This document shows positions 1 to 14,039 of a stretch of 64,000 nucleotides of DNA, piece after piece. The translations under genes were made by a program, and so were the position numbers. Under the pieces are notes generated by a model that did no database searches, was not told the DNA's origin, and saw only the letters and a list, made by a program, of their open reading frames with translations. Position 1 is the first letter of the stretch; each line of letters starts with the position of its first letter. The DNA is from Dermatophagoides farinae (Eukaryota; Arthropoda; Arachnida; Sarcoptiformes; Pyroglyphidae). The stretch spans positions 1,698,001 through 1,762,000 of the forward strand of contig NC_134680.1 of assembly GCF_024713945.1 (NCBI RefSeq), written 5' to 3'.

Positions 1-1706
1 ACTATGTAGTATTATTATTATAAAGAATATTCTTTGCCAAAATCTCGTTTTACTTAAATGTGGAGAAGCGGAGAGAAAGAAAATGTAAAAAAAAAATATT
101 AAGAACCACACACACACACACACACACACACATACAACGAAGACATAAGTCTTTTGAATACTAATAATAATAATAATCATAACAAACATGGTTGATTCTG
201 GTTTTTTCATTTCATTTCATTTCACGTTGCCATTAAATTGGATTTATATAAACGACGACGACGACGACAACGACGAAAAATGGCACGGCCCCTTGCTGAT
301 ACGATATAGGGATTTTCTTTTTTTTTTTAACTGTACATATTTCATTGGGCGCCAATGATGATTTTCGTTCTAATTCTTTTCCATTGGATGATGATGATGA
401 TGGTATTAATAATATGATTAGAAGAAAAAAAACGACAACGATGATCGAACGTGAAAGACTTTAATCATCATTAATACATCATTCAAAGTTTTTTTTTTGA
501 AAAATAAAAATCCATTATATTCGTAGAGACCCAAACGAAGCAAACAAAACTGAAAACGAGACAAAAAAAACCAATTGGCAATCAATGAAATTTTTTTTTC
601 ATTTTAGTTTTCTTTCCCCCCCCCCTCACAACAAGTTTTTTTCTTGTTGTTATTATGGTGAATTGTATGTCATAAAAGAAAAATAATACATCCATTGAAA
701 ATAATGGCTTTTATGTCTCCAAACATACACACACACGCACACAATGGGTGTAAATTCGTGTGAATAGAATCTCAGAATCTCAAAATGACATGGAATTTTA
801 TTTGAATTTATTTATCATGAAAATAATAAACATTATGGATCAATGGGGCAAATAGGATGATGGACAAAATTCTTAAATTCTTATTTTCTTCATTTCACAA
901 TTTAACTTGACATTTTTGTTTCTATTGTTTCACTGTATAAGAATTTGATTTTGTTGAATATATAATTTTCATTCTAGATATTTCCATCGTTATCATTTAA
1001 ATTAAATATTAATTAGATATTATTATTACTTTTGAAATCATTCTGGCAACAGCAGCAGAAAAAAAAATTTAAGAATCTGGTTTTTTCAACAACAACAACA
1101 ACAACAACGAATAAAGAGAAAAAAAAAGAAAATTCTGGTTCTGAAAAGGAAACAAAACAAGAAAAAACAAAAAAATAACGAAAAGATAAGCTTTAAAAGA
1201 AGATGAAAAAAAAATTTCTCTATAATTGAATTGAGTTTTTTTTTCAAGTTCTGTGCTTGCTTGCTCGCTTGTTGGGCCACTGTGTGTGTATGTGTGTCTG
1301 TTATTTAAAATTATCTTGACTTTTTTTTCTTCCTTTTCTTGTTATTATTATTATTATTTTAAAGAAAAAAGAAAGAGAATTTTGTTTCAATGAAAAATTC
1401 TTTCAATAAAATGATCCATCTTTATTTGCTTCAAGCACAATACATACATCTGTATTATTTCAAAAATGAAGCTATGGTTTTGTTTTTTTTTCAATGTTTT
1501 CTATTGGATGAATTTCATTTCACACTTGAACTGTTGTTGGTTTTTTTGCAACTGAATTTTCTTTTTAAATTTTTTTCCGTTTAAGAATTGAAGTTTTGTA
1601 AAAAAAATGATAATTGAATTTGTTTTTTTTTCTTTTTTGAATTGGACAATTGTCATTCAATTTTCATTTTTTTTTCTGTCTTTTTTTTTCTCTCATTTTT
1701 GCATAG
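1..1706. other. Non-coding, probably robo intron or upstream DNA
   Basis: No coding exon was recognised. The stretch holds a (CA)n run at 106-132, short GAC/GAT triplet runs near 255-270 and 388-402, a CAA/TTG-type run at 1090-1110 and many T and A tracts. It ends with a pyrimidine-rich acceptor tract leading into TTTTGCATAG at 1697-1706, immediately before the first visible robo exon. Because that exon begins in the middle of a codon, at least part of this stretch is intronic. Confidence 0.6.
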
Positions 1707-3196
1707 ATAAACAACATGGCCAACAACAACAACAACAATTACGACCACCAAGAATTAAAGAACATCCTACTAGTATGGTTGTTAAAAAACATGAACCAGT
1801 ACAATTAAATTGTAAAGCTGATGGTAATCCACCGCCAATTATTGAATGGTAATTTATTTATTTATTTTTTTTTAATAGTTGTTCATAATCAATAATCGAT
1901 ATTGATTTTCAAAATTATCAGGTATAAAGATAATGTAAAAGTAGAACCATCACCATCATCAAATCCAATGATATTAGGTGATTCATTATTCTTTCTACAT
2001 GTAAGTGGTGGACGTAAAGGTGACCATCATCATAATGGTGATACTGGTACATATTATTGTCTAGCACGTAATGAAGTTGGTAAAGCTATAAGTCGTAATG
2101 CAACATTGGAAATAGCTTGTAAGTATATTCATTATTATTATTCATCATCATTTTTTTTTCATTTATAACGCAAAAATTCAAAAAGAAAAAACATTTAATT
2201 ATACATACAATTTCATAAACAACAACAAATACGAAGAAAATAAAGCAAAATTCATTTATTTTCGTAGGTGCCTCTCTCAATGAATATATTAAAAAAAAAT
2301 ATTAACCGAATCAACCAGGTTCTAGATAGTAGATAAATAGACAACAAGAAAAAATGATTATTATCAGCCAATAAACAACAAAATGCTGTTCTGCTGCTTC
2401 TGCTTTGCATGCACATATATATTATAATTAACGCTCGTTGCTTATAACAATCTTATTTGGTTGTGTGTACCGGCCAAAAAAAAAAATGAAACGTCCGTTG
2501 TGTTGTCCACTGGTTGTCTATAGTCTAGTCCGATTTTTTTTGTTGTTGTTGTTGTTCGTTCGATTCAATTTGATTTATGATGATAATGATGGCCCCTACA
2601 TCATCATCATCATCATCATCATCATCATATATGACCAAATTTGGATCTTTGAACTAATAATTAAACGAACAACAAACGAATTAAAAACGAAAACAACAAC
2701 AAAAATGAAAACTTAATTTTTTTTATCGTCGTCGTTGTTGTTGTTGTTTTTCGAAGAGGTAAGAAAATTTACGCACAGCTTGTTTATATTTGAAAGGGAT
2801 GAATGAGATTCTCCAAGTTTGATTTTTCAGTCATTTTTTTTAGATTCGATTGATTTTTTTTTTCAAATACAGTATACAATTAAGGCCAATACCCTGTCTC
2901 TCAATTTTCCGCTTTTTATTCACTATTTATTGATTGATTCGATTTTTCCCTCTTCGATTATCTTTATTTCATTCATCTTGATCAAAAACAAGATGTGAAT
3001 GAATCTTTTTGACATAGACATTGGAAATAGAATTTTTTTTTCAAGTGATGCTATCATCGATGAGAAACGTGAATAACATGCAAACATTTTCAATTGTATT
3101 TATCGCATATGATCACATTTTCCCTTATAGTATGATATGATATGATCATATCATAGTGATCATTAATCGATTATCGATTCAATTGGAAATTAATGT

Positions 3197-3255
<59 letters not shown>

Positions 3256-6200
3256 GGGAGGGAGGCTTAAACACACGTTTCATTCGTTTCTTCTATCACG
3301 TTATCTATCTATCATCATCATTGTTTATCATCATCCATATGATTTCGATATGTGTAGAAAATGAAATTCTTTCATTTGAATCACTATAATTGCATCATAT
3401 TATTTTGTGTCAAACATTATCGATTATTATTATAATATATGTTCGATGAGCAAGAATAATCGTTGAATGGGATTATTGGCCATTCACATTTGGAAGATAT
3501 TATAGTTTTAGATTGTGTGTGTATGTGTATATGGCGCCCAAAATTTAAATTTTTATCCAGTTTTTTTCGGCTTGTATATGTTTGTTAAATTCCAAGTTTA
3601 CGACTTGGAAATTATTACAATTTTTTTTTTGTAGTTGGTTTCAAGTTGTTGTAGATTGGTTTTCTAGTGCAAATTAAATTGACAGCAAACCAACCGTTGT
3701 TATTTTTATTGTTTCCATTTCTTCTGATGACTTAAAGTAGATTATTATTCCTTTATTCTCTCTGTTTTTTTTTTCTTGAATAATAAAGATGAACAAAGAC
3801 AATGAAATAATGGCATGTCTACAATGGTGATGGTCCGAAGTTTACTTTTTTTTCTTCAAGTAAAAAAAAAGTAGAAAAAAATTAGCATAAAATTCAAATA
3901 ATATTTGTCTACTTGAAATGGGAAGAAGAGAATTCTTCGGAAAAATTCTGTAACTTTTCAAATGACACACATACACACACAGACACAAAGAGTAAGAGAG
4001 AGAGAGAAAGAAAAACAATAGAATAGTTATGTAAAGTCATGGATGATGATCATGATGATGGAGAACTAGATGAATTTGATTCAGTGTCTCTTATGATCCA
4101 ACAAAGACAATTTACATTGTGTGTTGGTATCCGTTTTGGTATCCAATCATATTTGGATGCTTTCACTTCGTTTACATACACACACACACATACACACAGT
4201 TTTAATGTTGTTAGTGTTCTAGTATTATGGAGCCATAGAGAACCAAAAAAAAAAAAAAAATATAACGTAATAATTCTCAATCCAATCCATTTATCGTGAC
4301 TTTATATATATAGATATAAGTCTTTTGGGGATTATAGAATTATAATACGAATTCGACGGGCTATTCATTCAATGATGATGATGATGATGATAATAATCAT
4401 GATGATCATCGGTTGTTGGTGGTCGGTCGTTTAGTTTAGTTTTTGTTGTTGTTGTTGTTGTTGTTTTTTGGCTGGTTAATATATTCGATTTAACTATATA
4501 TTCAAAGTTTTTTTTTTGCTATTTTGACCAAAGAATAAAAAAACTTTATTTTAACGAAAAAAAAAAATTTTTTTTTCTTCATTCTTTTTTGATGATAGCC
4601 ATGTTTTTTATTTTTTTTTTTTTTCTTCACTATTCACTATCTATCACTCTATATACTATTTAGTCATTCAAAGTGATGGTATTCCAAAAAGTAATTCCCG
4701 TGGCGTCACACATTAGTAATGGCTGTGTGTGTGTGTATTGGAATTGTTGTAGATACTAGAAAGCCAAGGAAAATATTTCTGCAAACTAAAGCAAAATAGT
4801 TTCGTTATGTTCATCCTCTTTAATCCTTAACGACAACTATTTTCGTTGTTTTTAGTTGTCCATTTTGTATGTTCAATTTGGGTATAATATTGATAATATC
4901 AAAGAAAAAAAAAATGCTTTCTGGCTTTTTCTTCTTTTTCAATCGGTTATTCTTAAATTTAATGACAACAAAAATTCTTGAATCATACAATTTTATTTTA
5001 TTATTATTTAGATTGTCTAAATGATGTTGTTGATGCTTCAATCGTATGCTAAATGGATTTCGATAATTTGATATCAATCCACAGATAGTAATCATCATGT
5101 TCACATACAAGATGAAAAATATATGGTCATCATACGAAAAAAAAAATTCACATCGTAAAATTTAGATTTTTCTTTCTTTACAATTATTACAACAGATAAT
5201 TTGTCCTGAAAAAAAATGATAATAATCATAAAAACCCATATATAGAGAGATAGCCATCAAAGTTAATCAATTTGAATGGTGCCTGATCGAAAAAAAAAAA
5301 CGGACGAGAGGGAAAAAAAAACATTTGACTTTACTAATTCAAATGGTCAATTCTCACTATGTTCAATTCTTTTTTATTTTTTCAAGGATCGAAAAAAATG
5401 CTTAGCTAATCTAAATGAATTTCATTCAGTTTTTGTTTGTTGTTGCGAAAAAGAAAAGTTTTCTTCATGCGGGATTTGCTTTGCTTCCAAAACCCATTGG
5501 CTTTCTTTTATTTTTTTTTTGCTTGCTTGGCTGATTGAAAATCAAGAAAGAAAACTTTCAATTCATTGAAACGGTAGTAGCAGTCTAATTAGCCTGACCA
5601 TCAAGAAACAAAAATGACAATAACGGAACCAAAATAGAAAGAATTCATTCACATCGTTACAAACCGAATTCCGAATATAATGTCTATGTGTGTTGCCAAT
5701 AATAATAGCAATGAATTTCTGATAAAACCATTCGCTCCACACTTGGTATATACACTTGGGATTCTGTTGGGTTTTCGATAGATTTGGTGATCCATTCATT
5801 GTGAATAACAACAACAACAATCCAAATGGAGAATCAAATTCGCCATAATAATAATGATAATAAAAATCCGTAAAGAAAAGCAAGATTATTTAGACACACG
5901 CAAAGTGTGTGAGATTTTTTTTCCTTCCATTCTCATTGCCAGGTCCATCACAACAACCATTGTCTTCTTCTTAATATATTTAATTAATTATTGCATGATT
6001 CTCAATGTTTTTTTTCAATGTAAGCTGTATTTTGAAAATCGAAAGATTTCCATTTCCCATTCAATGTTTTACAATGATCATTCATTTCATTTTTGTATGT
6101 TTGTGGATATAGAATCAATCGATTATGTTGTCGTGTTATAGGAATGAATGAGAAAATCGAAACAATTAAAATCATTAATTGCATTCTGAATTACGAATTT

Positions 6201-8228
6201 CATTTGTTTTTGCTTTTATTTGGTATTTCTGTTATTGGATCGACAATAATAATTTTGCGTGCAATTCAGTTCAATAGTCGTTATTTCTTGCTGCCTAATT
6301 CCAATATATTTAGATATATATTCGTTCAATTTTATTTCATTCGTTATTGGACAAAATTTTTGATTGTCTGAAAAGTTAGCAAGAAAGTGAAGCGAAAAAA
6401 AATAAGAATTGTCCTTGTTTTTGTCTTGATTCTTCAAGTTTTTTTTCTGAAAAGAGAAAAAGTTTTCGAGTATTCATTTCATTTATTTGAAAATTGAGGA
6501 AAAGAAAAAAACAAAAGAAATTTTAATTAGCAACCATGTAGCCGTCGTCGTCGCTCAATTTGATTAGCAGCCAAATAAACTCTTTTTAAAATCCTCGGAT
6601 TTCTTTCATTGGACAGAATTCAAATGTTCACTTGCATTACTAACATACACACCACTAACGGACACACCTCTGTAATAATAAGATGAAAAGATGTCTTGAT
6701 TAATTTGAATCAAGTTTTATTTTCTTTGGGCTATCCAATAATAAATCGTACATGTCTGTTTAGGTGACAAGTTATTAAATGAACGAACGAACATTGTTGT
6801 TGTTGTTGTCATTTGGTAATTTTATTTTCCAACCCAAATCTAATTCATCTTAAACGAAATGGAAAAACATTATTCTGATTCTATAAATTAGTTCGACACT
6901 CTCTCTCCATTATAATCGATGATGATGATTGGATACAATCTGAAACTCTCGATTGGTCCATTGATCAAGATTGTAAAAAAAAGAAGAAATCCTATTCTGA
7001 TTCAATTCGGAATCGATTTCTCATCATCATCGAATAGAAAATGATCCGAATCTTTCTATTTTTTATTATTTGTTTGAATTTTATTATTACTATTATTGAC
7101 CAATCGGAATAAAATCACTGAAATCGAAAAAAGAATCGAAATCGATTTTGTTTCTGGTCAATCAATCTGAGAGATAGATAGGCAACAATCAATTCAATGA
7201 GGTTTTTTTTTCAACCGGTAAAAAAAGAATTCAATCAGAACAAGAAAGAAAGAAAAGCCACCAGGACTAAATCTTGCCTTTATTCGTTTTTTTGTTGTTG
7301 TCAATATAGTTTTTTATCGAAATTATATTACAAAAAAAAGAATATGGTTTTACCCAAACCAAGACAAAAATGAACCTTATGTCACTTGTCATCAACCACT
7401 ATACTGTCTAATAATAATAAAGTTCTAACCAAAGAAACAAAAAATGAATTTGAATATTTCACGTTCCATTTTCATTTTTTTACACCCCTTGCCAAACTTG
7501 CTTGATTATATAATATAATACACCCATAATCGATCGGTTTTGTTGTTGTTGTTGTTCGATTTTGGTGATTAAATTTTTTTTCTCCTTCCTTTTTTTCCTA
7601 TTCATCGTCATCGTTTTTGACATAACTGACGTTTGACATTTGTTTCGATCCAAATGGATTGACATTGCTTCCATTGTTTTCGTACTACACCATTGTGTGT
7701 GTGTGTGTGTGTATGTGATATGTCCAATGGGCTTGGCAAATTCAATTTTCTTTCCATTTGAAAATGAAAGTTAATAAGGCAAAAATATACTGGCTTCTAT
7801 TGTCGACAACAGTGCTACCATTTTCTTTCTTTCATATCTTCTATTATAGAACCTGTATTTTTTATTTTTTTTGTTTTCATCATCATCGACTTTGTCAGAA
7901 GAATTAATTCTACTTTAATTAAGAATCGATCAAGATTTGTGATCAGCTTTAGTTTTGGCTTTTTTTTCTTTGTGTATGTTGGTCCATTTCTAGGCCTTCT
8001 GGGTTTTTTTTCATTTATACTATTTGGTGGTGGTTGCTAAGCAATTCTTTCTTTTTCATTTGGTTTTTTTTTCTCTGCCACATCAATATCTGATCGATAC
8101 TTATCATTGAATCAAATTGAAAAATCGAGTGGCAAGAAAGCAAGATAAGCATCCTCATCATCATCATTTCGACAATTCATCGTTTCCTTCGACAACCACC
8201 GCCATTACTATCATCACAATGACAACAC

Positions 8229-8269
<41 letters not shown>

Positions 8270-11200
8270 CTAAGCCTAAAAGGAAATTTATTCGTTATAC
8301 GAATTGTAATTACATTGTATCTATCTTGATTTCTTTCTCTATAAAAAAAGCTACCTGGCAATTCTATTTTATTATTATCATTATTATTTGGTCAAAAGAA
8401 TGAGAGAATTATGGTTCGTTGTCCATTCGAAATCCGGTCGGTATTATTAATGTGGTCATAATAATAATAATGATGATGATGATGATGATGATGTTTGAGC
8501 TACTTTGGTTTTTTTTCGATTATTTAAGGATTTTTTTTTTGTTGATTTTGGTTTCGATTATTTTGTGTCCAGTAAATATAATATAAGCATATTTGATTCA
8601 AATGTTTGTAAATAAATGTGTCCGTTTTGATAAACATTTTCGGCAAAAAAGAACTCAAAAAAATCGAAAAATTCCAGACATTTATTCATTCAAATTAGTC
8701 ATACGATTATTAATAATAGATTCTTTTTTTTTGTGGATGATGATGATGAGGTTATTCACACAGTTAAATTTGTGTTAACTAAATCTTGATGATTGGCTCT
8801 TGAATACTATGCGCTTCGATTCATCATTAATTCATACTTTTTTCTGGAAAGAAAAATCTTTTGTTGTAATCCAAAAAAAAAAAAAAAAAAAATGGCATTG
8901 AATTCAATTAAATTGAAACAAGTTACCGATAATCAATAAAAAAAGAAGTTTATTTGCTACAAAAAACAACAACAATACAAACACATTAAGCAAACACACA
9001 TTTATAATAAGACTGAATTAATGATCACTTGAATGAGAATTAAAGCTAAACGCAAAGTAATGTTTGTTTGTTTGAACTTGTAAATGATCATTTTATGATT
9101 GGAATTCCCCATATATGCAAATATTTAATTGGAATAATCTATGGATTTATTTATTCATGAATATATGATGCGATACAATTATTACCCAAATACAAATACA
9201 TCTTGATGTGACAATGTTTACTCATTACTATTAAATGAATGATTTTTCAATGATGATGATGATGATGATGATGAACTCATGTTTTTATAATACCACACAT
9301 CATATCATATGTGTAGACATATATAGGTTTCTTGTCATTGAAAAATTGTTGAATAATAATCTTGATAGATCAAACAACAACAAAAGGTTTGTTTGACTTA
9401 TTCATACCACAAAATATGTCAAATAAAATGTCAATTGTTTGACATTTTGATGAAATGACTATTTGTTCTTTCTTTTTTTTTGGCTAAAATTTAATAAGAA
9501 TTCCATTAAATTTTTTTTGAATAATCTAAATTTATTTTTTTCTTTACTTCTTGTTCTTATAGTGTTAAAAGATGAATTTCGTGTATTGCCCATCAATACA
9601 CAAGTAGCACAAGGAAAAACAGTCATAATGCAATGTTCACCACCAAAAGGTCGTCCTGAACCAAATGTTCATTGGTTACATGATGGACAAAAAATTTATA
9701 TGGATTCAGGTCGTTTTCGATTGGATGGTACAAATCTTGTTATCAATGATGTGATGAAAGATGATCAAGGACAATATCAATGTATTGCAAAAAATATGAT
9801 TGGCGTACGTGAATCACCGGCCGTAACGCTCAAAGTATTAGGTAAGTATATTGCTTTTATTCTAATGAATTTATTCCAATTGATTCACAATGTCCGTTCG
9901 TCGTTTAGTTGAACCATATTTTATAAGGCCACCAGATAGTATAAAAACAATGGCCGGTACTGATATTATATTTCATTGTCAAGTTGGTGGTGATCCAAAG
10001 CCAGAAATTTCTTGGCATAAAATTGAAGGTGATATAGCCATTGACAAGTAAGTTAATCATATATAATTACTAGGAATGTCGATATACTAAACTTTGTTTT
10101 TTTATATAGATCACAAATCCTCGAAGATAAAGCGTTAAAAATACATCAGGTTAAAATATCCGATGCTGGGGTAAGTTGTTGTTCAAGGAACATATGTGTG
10201 TTCGATACGATCCATTTCATTTTATTTCATTTTTTTTCTTGTGTACAGACCTATGTTTGTGATGCTGAAAATGCAGCCGGAAAACTAACAAAATCTGCAA
10301 CATTAATTGTCAATTGTAAGTTGTCGATTGCTGTCAATAATTATTATAATTGATTGAATGAATTAATTTGATTTAAAATCATAGCTCATCCAACATTGAT
10401 AACCAATCCGAAAACGATACAAGCATTAGTGAACGATGTAGTACATATAGAATGTATGGCAAATGGAAATCCTGAGCCATTGTATTTTTGGCATAAAGAA
10501 AGTGCTCATCTTCTAATGTTTCCCGGTCATCAATATGGCAAATATAATGTATCGAATGACGGCCGATTAACCATCACTAATCTAGCACGACAAGATCAAG
10601 GATATTATCTATGCTCAGCTATATCTACTGTTGGTTCAACAATGTCACGAACATATCTAAAAATATTGGATCGAAATGATGTGCCTCCACCACGTATTCG
10701 ATTGGGCGCAACCAATCAAACATTGCCTTTAGATACGAAAGCATTTTTACCATGTGAAGCAACATCTTCATTATCGGTGATTTCAAATATGATTGATGCC
10801 GATCCAATAACAACTCAATGGCTATACAATCAAATACCAATACATAATGATAGCCGTTTCCAAATCACAAGAACTGGACTACATATACAAAGTAGGCATC
10901 CTTGCCAGTTTCGTTTAATTTTACTTCATTCCATTTTTTTTTATTTCAGATATTCAACGTATCGATTCCGGTATTTACACTTGTCTAGCCACCAGTCAAT
11001 TGACGGGTAGTTCCACTAGCTGGACAGCACGCCTTTCAGTTGAATCACCCCGAAATCCGAATATTAATTTTTCAAAAATGCCACATCCAACAATGTTTCC
11101 TGAAGCTCCCACAAAACCATCGATTGTCAATGTTACAGAAACATCAATAACATTAAGATGGCAACGTAGCACCAGCATAAGTAATAGTGGCTCATCTGCA

Positions 11201-13625
11201 GCTACACATCTTGGTACAACAATTGAAGCTTATAGTCCAGATTTTCGTAATCAGGGTTGGTTTTCCGTTGCCAATCGAATTGTTGCCGATATATTCACTG
11301 TAAAAAATTTACGTCCAAATACACGTTATATATTCTATGTTCGTGCACAGAACATACATGGAATGGGTTTGCCTAGTGATGTATCCGATGAAGTTCATAC
11401 GACAGATCATCAGAAATTATCATCATCACCGATGAATGAAGAGATGATTATCGCTCAAGCTCGTACAATATTGAATAATATACAAATTAAATTACGCGAT
11501 GCTCGTTCCATATCTTCTACATCAATCAAATTGTTCTGGAATGTTGTTGGAAATGGAGATTTTATCGATGGCTATTATATTCGATTTGAAAATATTGACA
11601 ATATCAATGATCAATTATCATCATCATCATCAGTGAATGGAGCTAAATTCAATATGGTAACCGTTTTTGGTGGATCAACATATACATATAACATACAAGA
11701 TCTAAATAAATATACGACATATCGATTCTTTGTTATGCCATTTTTTCGAAATGTTGAAGGCCGTCCAAGTAATATCGTCATTGAACGTACTTATGAAGAT
11801 AGACCATCAGCACCACCATATTCAATAACAGCCAAAGTAATCAATTCTACGTCGGCCATCGTTGAATGGTTACCACCAATCGATCAAAATCGAAATGGAA
11901 TCATATTAGGCTATTATTTACAGATTTTTGAAAATAATAGCTATCTATACGCAAATCTTTCTTTAGATTCGACATTCAATTCTATTGCTCTTCATAATCT
12001 AACCATTGGTTCAATATATTCTATACAAATGTCAGCATTTACGTCGATTGGTAATGGTCCACTTAGTTTGCCTATTTATTTGAGTATGGATGGTGACAAC
12101 AGTTATAATGGCCAAATTGGTTATAATGGATCATCAGATAGCGAGAACAATCAAAACGAATATCTATTATCACCAATATTCTGGGCATATGTTATCGCTA
12201 TTCTTATGGCAATCATTCTATTTATTTTAGCCGTACGATTAGTATTATTTTATTCAAATCGAAAGAATAGTGTAAAATCAATCTATGAAAAAGCGGATGA
12301 AAATTTTAGCGAAAATTTTGCCAAATACGATACAAGTAATAGTTCGAGTAAATATTCCAGTTGTCCAGATAATAATGAATATGCAGAAGTGAATGATTTT
12401 AAACATTATGGTCAACCACTACAACAACAACAACAAAAACATCAACACGGTGATGACAATATAAATGCTGAACCATATGCAATGACACCTTTGATTGAAA
12501 AATCAATCAATAAACAACAACAGCAACAACATTATGATAATATAACATCGTTTAAACCGAAACAAACAAACAATTTAATAAATAATGATTCATTCAGTGA
12601 ATCACCATTACTAAATACAAATCATCATAATCATCATCATTTAACAACGACGGATATGATACATCCATTGAATGGTCGACAGCCAGTTCTTGTTACCCAT
12701 TTAAATGGTAATGGTAAATGTCAAACATCATTTCAAAAAATGATAATGATGACGACAATGAATGATCATCATCATCATCATCATCAATCCTCAACACAAC
12801 CATTATCATCATCATCAAGAACTACAAATGTTGGCTTCAATATGTTCAATACAGATTTTGATGCTACCTCAAACATTAGAACCAATAAATTTACCGACAA
12901 TAATAATGATGACGATAATGATGATGATGATAATGGTGGTGTTGATAATGATCAAAGGGTAAGTCCAATTTTTTTAACTAATTGTAAAATAATGTCTGAT
13001 TTAAATTACATTAATCATTCAGATACAATTTGTACATGAAATTCAAAAACAAAAACAACAAAATAGTCTACCATCGGGTAGATCGATTCCATTCTTATAT
13101 CGAAATGATTTAGATTCATTACCAATTGGTTATAGCCGAAACGATGGTCGCAATCAATTGATGACATTCAATCAACCACCATCATCACATCATTCACCTA
13201 TCAATAATGGCCACATATTATCATCATCCGTTGCACGAATCATAAATAACCCCATATCATCATCATATGATTCTGGTTCCGATTGTTCATCATCGAATGC
13301 TAATAATAATAACAAAAATTATAATTCAAATCATTATTATGCATCAAGTGAAATTATTGGTAATGGTGGTGGTGGTGGCTTACAATCAACGACACTCAAT
13401 GATTCAACTTCTTCTCATTCCAGTTCGTTGGCTAGTAAAACAACTGGTCCATTATTATATAATTGTGATAACCAATATGATCCTCATTATCATCATCAAC
13501 AACAACAACAACAACAACAACATGCAAATGATTCGAATATGAACAATATACATGATCAGATGGCCAAGAATAGAATTCATAATAAAAAACGTAATAAACG
13601 TAAAACGACTATTAGGAATGAATGA
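1707..13625 (+). CDS. robo: Roundabout-like axon guidance receptor (5' end not found)
   Basis: Exons: 1707-1848, 1922-2118, 9563-9841, 9909-10047, 10110-10170, 10249-10315, 10385-10891, 10950-12958 and 13023-13625, all GT-AG and in frame, giving 1,333 residues plus stop. Seen in order: a Q-rich linker, Ig1 beginning PPRIKEHP with [11 protein letters not shown], Ig2 (LKDEFRVLP start), Ig3 ([10 protein letters not shown]), Ig4, Ig5, three FN3 domains, a membrane span around 12184-12250 ([16 protein letters not shown]) and a low-complexity cytoplasmic tail. The tail has EYAEVNDF (CC0-like) and [10 protein letters not shown] (CC1-like). The 5 Ig + 3 FN3 architecture defines Roundabout receptors, which bind Slit at Ig1-Ig2 to repel axons and migrating cells. 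Ig exons are mostly bounded by phase-1 introns, as is usual. No proline-rich Ena-binding CC2 motif or CC3 motif is visible, so it resembles Robo2/3-type tails. The signal-peptide exon is missing from the visible sequence and probably lies upstream of the window. Confidence 0.93.
3199..3253. repeat. (TG)n microsatellite
   Basis: About 55 bases of uninterrupted TG dinucleotides inside the large robo intron; the longest dinucleotide run noted in the window. Confidence 0.95.
8230..8267. repeat. 38-base poly-A tract
   Basis: An uninterrupted run of A inside the large robo intron. No retroposed sequence was recognised immediately upstream that would make it an obvious retroposon tail. Confidence 0.95.
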
Positions 13626-13785
13626 TGTTAATATCTCTGTTGTGTTTTTGCGATGAATGCTTCCATTCTTGTACATTTTTTTTCTAAAATCAATTAATTT
13701 ATTAATAATTGATTGTTGACCACTCTATCTATCAATTTTGATTTTTTGTATATTTTTTTTTTTTGTAAAAAACTTTGTAATTACA

Positions 13786-13791
13786 AATAAA
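13786..13791 (+). terminator. Polyadenylation signal of robo
   Basis: A canonical AATAAA lies 161 bases after the robo stop codon and before a T-rich stretch. It is the first such hexamer downstream of the stop and is followed by the convergent HERC4 gene, so it is the likely 3' end signal. Confidence 0.6.
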
Positions 13792-13994
13792 ATTACACAT
13801 AGGATTTTTTTCCATTCATTTATTTACGCGAAACTTTTTTTATTCGAAAAAAGCCCAGAAGGGGGCATATAATTTAAAATTACTGGTTTTTGATTTTAAT
13901 TTATAAAAGTGCTGCTATCTATTAACTGATATATCCACAATATTACATAATCATTTAAATTTTAAAATGAGACAACAACAACAACAATATGAAT

Positions 13995-14000
13995 TTTATT
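13995..14000 (-). terminator. Candidate polyadenylation signal of the HERC4-like gene
   Basis: TTTATT on the plus strand (AATAAA on the minus strand) lies 40 bases past the stop codon of the ligase gene. The two convergent genes would then end about 200 bases apart. Confidence 0.45.
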
Positions 14001-14039
14001 TTTATAGTTTTTGAACTTGTTTTAGATAAATAAAAATAT

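Larger units (their letters stand above)
2119..9562 (+). other. Large robo intron (7.4 kb) between the Ig1 and Ig2 exons
   Basis: This intron has a GTAAGT donor at 2119 and a TTCTTATAG acceptor ending at 9562. No exon, transposon ORF or RNA gene was recognised inside. The content is microsatellite-rich: ATC triplets near 2600-2628, a TG run at 3199-3253, GAT runs near 4374-4390, 8470-8492 and 9251-9273, and a 38-base A run at 8230-8267. A perfect 20-base palindrome centred on GATC lies at 3136-3155. Introns of this size early in axon-guidance genes commonly hold enhancers, but none can be pointed to here. Confidence 0.7.

Noticed and set aside
3136-3155. 20-base perfect palindrome centred on GATC
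   Set aside because: Made of TATGATA repeats in AT-rich intron DNA, where such symmetry is easily formed by chance; no second copy with the same sequence was seen.
3156-3389. ORF containing a CVCVCV run
   Set aside because: Translation of the (TG)n microsatellite in a robo intron; no splice or start context.
8117-8361. Overlapping ORFs on both strands with poly-K and poly-F
   Set aside because: They read through the 38-base A tract; both strands open is typical of homopolymer DNA.
12762-13542. Second-frame ORFs rich in I and M inside robo exons
   Set aside because: Shadows of His/Gln/Asn repeat codons of the robo tail in another frame.
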